A DNA stretch of 16,586 bases from Amoebophrya sp. AT5.2 (lineage: Eukaryota > Sar > Dinophyceae > Syndiniales > Amoebophryaceae). The DNA is taken from NCBI GenBank assembly GCA_005223375.1, contig RXOD01005000.1:1-16586 (forward strand), in the 5' to 3' direction. The notes beneath the pieces are model-generated. The model ran no database searches. It was given only the letters and a program-made list of their open reading frames with translations, and was not told the DNA's origin. The position numbers and the translations under genes are program-made. How positions within the stretch are numbered: the stretch's first letter is position 1; every line of letters begins with the position of its first letter. Positions 6,694 to 12,784 of this stretch are shown in pieces.

Positions 6694-9600
6694 ATGGGAA
6701 AGAAAGTATCGAGCCCGTCCAGTCTTTACATCTCCGCCGCGCTCGGCATCATCGTGCTCACGGCGGTCTTCGACGAGGAGTACCGAATCCTGTTCGCGTT
6801 CTGGATCTGGAGCCAGAAGCCGAGGCTGTTCCTCGTGTACCAGGCGACGTTGGTGCAACAAGCGGTGATGCGGCGCGTGCGGTACTACTCGCGCGCGGCG
6901 AACAACGCGATCAACCCGAAGGGGGCAGCGATGGCCGCCATGCAGAAGCAGTCGGACGCTGGGAAATTAAAAGAGCTGCAGGACCAGTGGCGGCTGAACC
7001 GCTTGATCGAGAAACACGCGAAGCAGATGTTTCTCGAAACAAAACTGTTCGTGGACTACGAAAGTCTGCTGGGGAGGATCGTGCGCCGGGTGGGGACGGC
7101 ACAGCAGGTTTCGAGCAAGGGAATCGTGCGGAAGGACGGGCCCAGGGGCTGGGGAGAGATTTTGTACGTCGGAGGATTTGCGCGGGAGACGGCGATGCGC
7201 CTGACGATGCGATACTCGCCGGCGGGGGGCGGCGGCTTCAACGCCGGCAAGAGAGGGTCGTTCCTAACCGCCGCGGCGTTTGTGCGACCGGTGAGGAGGG
7301 TGCGGGACGTTGCGCGAGTGTTCCAGGACGAGTTGGGGGACATCCGGTGTTTGGACCCGGAGCTGGAACCGATCCGAAAACAAAAAGTTAAGGACGCGAG
7401 GGCGCAGCGGAGAAGGGGGTTCGGGCGGGGAATTATGGGCGTGGAGCCGAGCGCGAAACGCGTGACGAGTTTGATCGAAAATCCGAGGAAGGGACTGGGA
7501 AAATGGGGGATGAGGGCGGCGCTGGTGAAAGAAAGGAAGAAATTGGACAAGAGGATAAAGAAAGCGGCGGGAGGGAGGTTCCGGGCAGGCGATGCTTTTG
7601 TTCGCGGGGGCCACGGGGGGGACGATAACGATCACGACTTCGATCGGAAAAGTGCTCGTGGAGGCGCGTCCACTGCGTCGTTTGAAAGTGAAGGCGATGA
7701 AACCCCAGGAGCAGGAGCGCGGAGAAAGAGACCGCCCAGCGTGGTCCTCAGCGGCATAAGCGCCGACTCTCATGAGACTAGTACGGGCGAAAGCGCCGAG
7801 TCATCGAACGAATCCACCGAGCGGGACGAGGACGACGGCGACTCGGACTTCGATGTCGAGGACTTCGTCGCTCCGGGGGTCGGCGGTCGAGGGAATAAAG
7901 CGAAAAAGCCGGCGAACAATAAGGCTCACGCTGCAAAAATGAAGCAACCCGGAGCAGCCGCTGCTCCAAACAACGACCAAGACGAGCTCGACGAGGACGA
8001 GGTCGTGACCACACACCTGCTCGCGAAAACCTACAAGGACATGATCGTCATCTACCTCGCAATCGCGTTTTCGCACTCCATCTTCGTCTCGGGGGGGTTG
8101 CTACTAGCCGTATCGGTCGGCTTTCTGACCCAGGAGTACCCACTCGTCTGGCCGCTGTACCAGAAAGGGCGCACGGCTTACGAGGCAGGCGCGTCGTCCG
8201 CGATTGCCGGCACGGCCGCGGTGGCGGTCGAGGTGACCGTGAAAGACGCGCCGCTGCTCGAGCAGACGCACAATCGCGTGAAGTTCGTCACCTTTCTCGC
8301 GATAGCGTTTGCGATTCTGTCCACGAGGGTGGCGATGAATGTGTACACGTCTTTGGAGAGAGAGGCGCGCGAGCACCTCCGGTACAAATCGCTGTACAAC
8401 ATTGGTCGGCTGCTTTACGGGATCGTGAACGTGCTCTTCTCGATTGTGTTCGTGGAAATCGCCGCGAAGTACCTGTTCCTCGCACCCGGGGAGAAGAGCT
8501 TCTTCGACGAGCATCTGCCCTACTGGCTGTTCCGCGCGGATCTCGACGCCACGCGGAAGACCACCACGCGGGGGGCCAGTGATGCGCCGGTGGCGGACTA
8601 CGGCTCGGCTTCGCCCGACATGGCGAACCTGGAGAAGATCAGCGGCGATTACTACGTGCGCATCTCCGACACAGCGGGGGTGTACGAAGAGCGGGAGAAA
8701 TCCCAGTTCTACATCTACGTCGGGTTGGTCCAGATGCTTTTCCTCGTGATGGTGGGCTTCTTCATCTACCTGCCGGGACCCGCGATCGCGTTCGGGAACT
8801 CACTCTCCTTCAAAGGCTGGTTCGGCGACGTGTTCACGAGCGTCAGCCTGGACTCCGTGAAGAAGAGCCGCCGGCGGAGGCGGGGACTGGTGAACTTTGT
8901 GATGCAGGCGGTGAAGATTGATAGGGCTGGCTCTGAGGGAGGTGGACGAGGTGCTGGTGCAGGTGCGGCGTACGATCCAGATAGAAACGCTGCCTCCGAT
9001 ATGGGCGTTCCGAAAAAGAAGGTCCCCATTGTAAATGATGACTCGGACGACGAGGGCAAGGGGCAAGCGAAAACCGCCGCCGCGGCGGAGCAGGCGACCC
9101 TGTTCGCGGAGTTGAAGAAGACGCAACTACGGAACAATGCGAGCGGGGCGACGGCGTTGCAGCTGAGGATGGCCGGAACGCATTCGCAGGTGCGAGGGAC
9201 GAACATCCACCTAGAGCGGTTCAGCCGGGCGCGTGCGGGAGCAAACGTGATTCAGGGAAAGTACGGCAGGGATTACGCGGTCGTGGCGGACGAACTGCGA
9301 GCCGATGCGCAGAGACGAGCGCTCGAGAATCGGGCGTTGAAGCAGGAGACGATGCGGCAGGGCGGGATGGGCGTAGCGCTCGGAATCGCGGAACTGAATC
9401 TGAGCCGGAGTCGCATGATGTCCACGGGGGGAGACGATGGTAGCGGACGAGGAAATTGGGAAAATACGAATCACAACGGAACCAAGATGGCCATATCGAC
9501 TGGCACAGGGTTTGGTATGTTCGGGGCCAGCACTACGCCACTGAGAGACGCTGGGAGTTCTACACGGCGAACCCGGGGGGCATCCTCGGGTCGGAAGAGT

Positions 9601-11748
9601 ACAAGAAGAAGGAGCAGCACGGGTCGATCCACGCCACCGTCGTCGCGCCGGTCAACAAACTCAAACCCACAGTCAGCCATCGCGAAAGAGGGGCGGCACC
9701 GACAACAGGAGCCACTACAGGAGCAGGAGGAGCTGCGAGATGACGTCCAGCATGGAGTTGGAATTTCTTCACGGCTGCGGCGCATGAGCGAAGGGTCGCA
9801 CAGAATGGAAGCGCTGACTTCTGACTCGCCGCCCTTAGTCATATCATCGACCACCACAAATGGCAATGCGGCATTGATGATGCGACTCCGAGAAGGTTCG
9901 CACCGTATGCCTGCGGATCCGGGAGGGCTAGACCGGAGCCACCAGAGGGCGCAAACGCCGCTTGTGACACAGCGAACCAGGACGCGCGAGGATTTTCTAG
10001 TCGCGGATGGGCAAGAGCATGAGCCAGGTACAACTTCTGGGCCGCGGTCGATAATGCGAACGCCCGGCCGCGCTGGTGCGAGTGCAACGCCGGGAAGAAC
10101 GCCGCCCGGCAGCTCGCGCGGTCCTCGTGGGCCGCTGAAAGCAGCAACGCGCACCGGCACGCTAACGCAGGAAGACGAGTCGGATCACGAGCTGACGCAG
10201 CACGGCACAACTACGCCGAGCGCTTCCTCGGTTCCGCCGTTTTCCCACCGACGGCACAACCCGGAGGATCGGGTGTTGCTTACAAGCGAGGGCCGGAGCC
10301 TCATGCGGCGACAGCAATTGAGCGGCATCGGCTTTTCGCTCACCAACATCGAAGACCACATGCTACAAGCGAACATGGAGATGCGATACGGCCGCAAGCC
10401 CGGTCGTGGTTCATCGTCGAGGAAGGACAGGGACAAGAAGATGAGGAAGCAAGAGAAGCATCGCGTTGGCGAAAACAAGTCAAGCAGTTCCACCGCTACG
10501 TCGACTTCCGGAGCAGGACGAGGTCCACCAAGCTCCCGTTCAAAAACGAGCGGCACTAGCAGTTACGAACACGAAGAGGCGATGCAGCGGGCGGCTGAGT
10601 TTGATGAGCGGAGGAGATTGCGGAAGCTACGAACTGCGGCAGAGGCCGCTGGTGCAGGCAACGTCTCCGCGTCGAACCAGAAGCAGACCGAGTCGAAGCG
10701 CGACGCCTGGGTCCGCATCGAGTTTCTCGACGTGGTTCAGCTCTTCACCACGTCCGGCTCCAGGCTCGCCACCCTGTACGTGGGGATCGCGGTTTCCCTG
10801 GTCACCGTGGTGCACGTGATCCAGTTCTTTCCGCTCTACGACTTGCTCTACGAGTACGTCTCCGGGTTCTACACGTTTTCGCTGCCTCTGTTCGTGGGCC
10901 TCTGCGTGGGCGGCTTCTGGACGTACTGCATGATCCTGCTGCTGGAAAACCGGAAGCTAGTGGCGTTCCACGCCTGCCTCGTCGGGACGGCCTGCTGGCT
11001 GCTGCTGTTCTTCTTCGGCCACGTGAACTACGACGCGTTGATCGCGAGCCGGGTCGGAGAGGTCGTGACAAGTACTAGTAGTAACCAAAAGCAGGAGAGG
11101 GTGCACGCGGTTACCCCGAACGAGCTGTCGCTCGCGTACAAAGTGAGCGAGTTCCGCTTCTTCTTCGGGAACAAGTTCAACGCGATGCTCACCGAGGAAA
11201 AGCGGTCCAACTTCGGCTACGAGACGCAGATGAACTGGGTAACAAACCTCCTCTACAGCACGGTCGCGGCGCTCGTGTTCGCGATTCTGCTGGAGCACTT
11301 TTTGGTAAAGAGCGCGATCGCAAAACACTACTACCTGCTGAAACGCCAAACGCGGAAGCTGGAAAAAGGGAAGGAGAAGGAACAAATAAGGAAAAGGAAA
11401 CGGGAAGAGAAGATGAGCGCCAGCAAGTCGGTGCCGAACAACAATCCCGCCGAGCATGCGGTCGCGCCGCCATCTTCGAGGAAAGACAAAGACGAGGGTC
11501 GGGACACGGAATCAGAGGGCGACTTCCGCCTGGCAGTACCGATGAAGCCGGACAAGACGAGACTGCTGGCAGGGGGTTCCCGGTCTTACCTCGAAGCACT
11601 CGAGGAAATCGCGGAAGAAACAGGAGGAACAACTGCGAGCGCCGACGTAAAATCAGTCAAAAAGCGTGCACATCAAGCGGAAGAGGAGAAGCTTCCAGCG
11701 CAGGAGGAAGAGCAAGAAGGTGCCGAAGAAGTATTGACATTGAGCTGA
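6694..11748 (+). CDS. giant multi-pass membrane protein with two four-helix clusters
   Basis: ATG at 6694 to TGA at 11746-11748 encodes 1684 residues. The frame is open further upstream but without an ATG, and this start places an N-terminal hydrophobic helix (residues about 10-32) right after MGKKVSS. Further helices lie near residues 450-480, 529-551, 568-599 and 671-702, then 1360-1388, 1392-1418, 1424-1449 and 1513-1540. Residues about 80-440 are basic and charged. Residues about 740-1340 form a low-complexity linker with an R/S-rich patch near 955-990 and a duplicated EGSHRM motif at 1033-1038 and 1067-1072, the first as RRMSEGS, which fits a basophilic-kinase site (R-R-x-S). The C-terminus is K/E-rich and presumably cytosolic. 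No family is recognised. The gene lies 405 bp downstream of another giant membrane protein in the same orientation, so the two could be paralogues or one split model. Confidence 0.85.
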   Translation: MGKKVSSPSSLYISAALGIIVLTAVFDEEYRILFAFWIWSQKPRLFLVYQATLVQQAVMRRVRYYSRAANNAINPKGAAMAAMQKQSDAGKLKELQDQWRLNRLIEKHAKQMFLETKLFVDYESLLGRIVRRVGTAQQVSSKGIVRKDGPRGWGEILYVGGFARETAMRLTMRYSPAGGGGFNAGKRGSFLTAAAFVRPVRRVRDVARVFQDELGDIRCLDPELEPIRKQKVKDARAQRRRGFGRGIMGVEPSAKRVTSLIENPRKGLGKWGMRAALVKERKKLDKRIKKAAGGRFRAGDAFVRGGHGGDDNDHDFDRKSARGGASTASFESEGDETPGAGARRKRPPSVVLSGISADSHETSTGESAESSNESTERDEDDGDSDFDVEDFVAPGVGGRGNKAKKPANNKAHAAKMKQPGAAAAPNNDQDELDEDEVVTTHLLAKTYKDMIVIYLAIAFSHSIFVSGGLLLAVSVGFLTQEYPLVWPLYQKGRTAYEAGASSAIAGTAAVAVEVTVKDAPLLEQTHNRVKFVTFLAIAFAILSTRVAMNVYTSLEREAREHLRYKSLYNIGRLLYGIVNVLFSIVFVEIAAKYLFLAPGEKSFFDEHLPYWLFRADLDATRKTTTRGASDAPVADYGSASPDMANLEKISGDYYVRISDTAGVYEEREKSQFYIYVGLVQMLFLVMVGFFIYLPGPAIAFGNSLSFKGWFGDVFTSVSLDSVKKSRRRRRGLVNFVMQAVKIDRAGSEGGGRGAGAGAAYDPDRNAASDMGVPKKKVPIVNDDSDDEGKGQAKTAAAAEQATLFAELKKTQLRNNASGATALQLRMAGTHSQVRGTNIHLERFSRARAGANVIQGKYGRDYAVVADELRADAQRRALENRALKQETMRQGGMGVALGIAELNLSRSRMMSTGGDDGSGRGNWENTNHNGTKMAISTGTGFGMFGASTTPLRDAGSSTRRTRGASSGRKSTRRRSSTGRSTPPSSRRSTNSNPQSAIAKEGRHRQQEPLQEQEELRDDVQHGVGISSRLRRMSEGSHRMEALTSDSPPLVISSTTTNGNAALMMRLREGSHRMPADPGGLDRSHQRAQTPLVTQRTRTREDFLVADGQEHEPGTTSGPRSIMRTPGRAGASATPGRTPPGSSRGPRGPLKAATRTGTLTQEDESDHELTQHGTTTPSASSVPPFSHRRHNPEDRVLLTSEGRSLMRRQQLSGIGFSLTNIEDHMLQANMEMRYGRKPGRGSSSRKDRDKKMRKQEKHRVGENKSSSSTATSTSGAGRGPPSSRSKTSGTSSYEHEEAMQRAAEFDERRRLRKLRTAAEAAGAGNVSASNQKQTESKRDAWVRIEFLDVVQLFTTSGSRLATLYVGIAVSLVTVVHVIQFFPLYDLLYEYVSGFYTFSLPLFVGLCVGGFWTYCMILLLENRKLVAFHACLVGTACWLLLFFFGHVNYDALIASRVGEVVTSTSSNQKQERVHAVTPNELSLAYKVSEFRFFFGNKFNAMLTEEKRSNFGYETQMNWVTNLLYSTVAALVFAILLEHFLVKSAIAKHYYLLKRQTRKLEKGKEKEQIRKRKREEKMSASKSVPNNNPAEHAVAPPSSRKDKDEGRDTESEGDFRLAVPMKPDKTRLLAGGSRSYLEALEEIAEETGGTTASADVKSVKKRAHQAEEEKLPAQEEEQEGAEEVLTLS
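8038..8796 (+). other. first four-helix cluster of the second membrane protein
   Basis: This part encodes hydrophobic stretches MIVIYLAIAF..., FVTFLAIAFAIL..., LLYGIVNVLFSIVF... and, after a loop of about 70 residues, YVGLVQMLFLVMVGFF. The loop ends in a K-I-S ... E-E-R-E-K-S-Q-F motif (about 8635-8709) directly before helix four. The three-helix, loop, one-helix arrangement recalls tetraspanin topology, but I see no CCG motif in the loop, so tetraspanin identity is not claimed. Confidence 0.5.
9555..9665 (+). other. arginine/serine-rich segment in the linker
   Basis: In frame, the linker reads a run rich in S, R and T (for example SSTRRTRGASSGRKS and TRRRSSTGRS). It resembles SR-type or multi-phosphorylated disordered sequence. 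In a membrane protein it probably marks a cytosolic regulatory or docking segment. The composition is evident, but the function is inferred. Confidence 0.5.
9790..9909 (+). repeat. duplicated EGSHRM peptide motif
   Basis: GAAGGGTCGCACAGAATG at 9790-9807 and GAAGGTTCGCACCGTATG at 9892-9909 both encode EGSHRM, are 102 nt (34 codons) apart and match at 15 of 18 bases. Upstream residues are RRMS and MRLR. A looser relative, SEGRSLM, follows further downstream (about 10288-10308). This suggests a short duplicated linear motif. Confidence 0.6.
10770..11310 (+). other. second four-helix cluster of the second membrane protein
   Basis: Three closely spaced helices (LYVGIAVSLVTVVHVI..., LPLFVGLCVGGFW..., CLVGTACWLLLFFFG) precede a loop of about 64 residues and a fourth helix (LLYSTVAALVFAILLEHFL). 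The loop ends in K-V-S ... E-E-K-R-S-N-F (about 11140-11214), which aligns without gaps to the loop end of the first cluster over 25 positions, with K, S, E, S and F identical and several conservative changes. This supports internal duplication. Confidence 0.5.
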
Positions 11749-12006
11749 TTTACGCCTCCTCGGCACCAGGGTTGGCGAGGAATAGTGTTAGCCTGTCTCT
11801 TCATGGGACAAAACCATTTTCATTTTGGAGACGGCAAGACAGCCCATCAGGAAAAATTTCCGATTTGTTTGGCAAGATGAAAGACACCACTGTGATTAAT
11901 TTTGGCAAGAACGGCAAGGACAGGAGAGACAATGAATTTACCTCAACCAAACAAAGCACCTATCAGGAGAGACTGACAGTGGATTCACCACACCAGGAGA
12001 CGACTG

Positions 12007-12057
12007 ACACTCGTTCGACGAAAGGAGACTGGTGTGCGCCACACTAGTTCGATGAAA
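12007..12057 (+). repeat. 17-nt direct repeat, 34-nt period
   Basis: ACACTCGTTCGACGAAA (12007-12023) recurs as ACACTAGTTCGATGAAA (12041-12057) with two differences. The GTTCGA core resembles a tRNA T-loop, but no acceptor or anticodon stems could be drawn around either copy. Confidence 0.6.
12028..12048 (+). other. compact hairpin in the spacer
   Basis: ACTGGTGTG (12028-12036) pairs with CACACTAGT (12040-12048) as nine pairs including one G-T wobble, closing a three-base CGC loop. An A-rich stretch (GATGAAAAAAG) follows. It could be a 3'-UTR stability or end-processing element for the second gene. It is not a bacterial terminator in this eukaryotic setting. Confidence 0.4.
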
Positions 12058-12408
12058 AAAGAAGTAAAAGGCTGACCGCAGTGGGGCACAGCATGACACG
12101 ACCAGGTCCAGGACTCTGATTTTCTCTGAGTACAGCACAGCATGCTTGCACATGCACAGATTTTCTGCAGCACACCAGCTCGAACATTTTATAAGTTTTA
12201 CACTTGCGGAAAAGCAAAAGGGAATCAAACGCAGGAGACGACAGCACTACAATGAAGGCTGAGGCGTTTTCGGCGAGGCTTCGACCGCTTGCCTCGCGCA
12301 AACCGCACTTTGGGGAGCTGGAGGTGGTGACGCGCATGCAGTGGCTGTACACACTTGAGTGACGGGAACCGACGGAAGACCGTCCCTCGTCCTACAACGG
12401 AGGAGCTA

Positions 12409-12473
12409 ATGAGAGAGCAGCACCAGAATCGAGTAGCCAGCCCAGTGCATCCACAGCCTGTGGTCTGGTGTGC
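12409..12473 (+). other. possible first coding exon of the glycoprotein gene
   Basis: ATG at 12409 opens 21 codons plus two bases, then meets GTGAGC at 12474, a plausible donor. Joining to the acceptor after 12684 gives a phase-2 junction that continues in the frame of the large third reading frame. The encoded peptide (MREQHQNRVASPV...) is not signal-like, and a one-in-three frame match by chance is easy. Alternatives are a non-coding leader exon, or trans-splicing at 12684 with the start at 12785. Confidence 0.25.
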
Positions 12474-12684
12474 GTGAGCACTACATCATTTCTTTTCCAA
12501 CATTTAGTACGTGGACGCGGGGCGGACAAATTTCAAATCCAAATGTGATCAATGATTTCAAGGGCGTCGTGAGCCGTGATGTAGGTGGTCCTCCATTATT
12601 GTACATCTACCGTTGGTATATTTGTCACTTACTTTTGCTGATTTCTCCCTGTACACCTTCACCCACGATTACTTTGCTTTGCAG
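12474..12684 (+). other. candidate intron or leader upstream of the glycoprotein frame
   Basis: The 3' end is convincing: a pyrimidine-rich stretch from about 12613 ends CTTTGCAG at 12684, with CTGAT and similar branch-like sequences upstream. The 5' end is uncertain. GTGAGC at 12474, GTGAGC at 12569 and GTAGGT at 12581 are all possible donors. The region is AT-richer than coding DNA. The frame is open through it, but with no ATG and poor codon quality, which supports intron or untranslated status. After 12684, short out-of-frame ATGs at 12694 (MRHF, stop) and 12741 (MVFF, stop) lie before the preferred start. Confidence 0.5.
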
Positions 12685-12741
12685 AAAACAAAGATGCGGC
12701 ACTTCTGAAGAAGCTTGCTTTGTTGAAAGCGGCGGGTGCCA

Positions 12742-12753
12742 TGGTTTTTTTTT
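12742..12753 (+). other. T9 homopolymer between a strong-context ATG and the glycoprotein frame
   Basis: GCCATGG at 12738-12744 has a near-ideal start context, but after nine Ts the frame stops at TGA (MVFF). One extra T would place this ATG in the glycoprotein frame. This could be an assembly length error, a slippage site or an ordinary tiny upstream frame. The observed sequence was left unchanged for annotation. Confidence 0.35.
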
Positions 12754-12784
12754 GAAAGCGGCGCGGCGGGCAGCGAAGAATGTC

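Larger units (their letters stand above)
11827..12247 (+). repeat. cluster of dispersed GGAGA(C) and GGCAAGR motifs
   Basis: CAGGAGA-type motifs lie at 11921, 11964, 11994 and 12232, with related GGAGAC at 11827 and 12024. The pair CAGGAGAGACTGACA (11964) and CAGGAGACGACTGACA (11994) differs by one inserted base, and CAGGAGACGACAGCAC (12232) is a third relative. GGCAAGR recurs at 11833, 11871, 11904 and 11913. These look like remnants of short duplications or repeated protein-binding sites in a UTR. Confidence 0.5.
11749..12408. other. less GC-rich spacer after the second membrane-protein gene
   Basis: The composition falls clearly compared with the flanking coding DNA. No tRNA or convincing gene was seen. 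A frame from about 11772 is open for about 90 codons but lacks an ATG, and its composition looks non-coding. A 36-codon ATG frame at 12252-12362, about 60 bp after a TATA-like TTTATAAG (12188-12195), is too short to support on its own. The spacer contains repeated GGAGAC and GGCAAGA motifs, a 17-nt direct repeat and a hairpin, listed separately. It probably combines the 3' UTR of the second gene with the promoter and 5' region of the third. Confidence 0.6.

Noticed and set aside
8038..11310. Tetraspanin identity for the four-helix clusters
   Set aside because: The topology is similar, but the loops lack a CCG motif and the paired cysteines expected of the large tetraspanin loop.
11899..11909. 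ATTTTGGCAAG, resembling the dinoflagellate spliced-leader end (CCATTTTGGCTCAAG)
   Set aside because: Two bases are missing, it is not upstream of a gene start, and related TTTGGCAAGA words occur nearby as local repeats.
12007..12057. GTTCGA-containing sequences as a tRNA gene
   Set aside because: No acceptor stem, D-arm or anticodon arm can be drawn around either copy.
12252..12362. 36-codon ATG frame as a small gene
   Set aside because: It is short, has no recognisable features, and a frame of this length is expected by chance.
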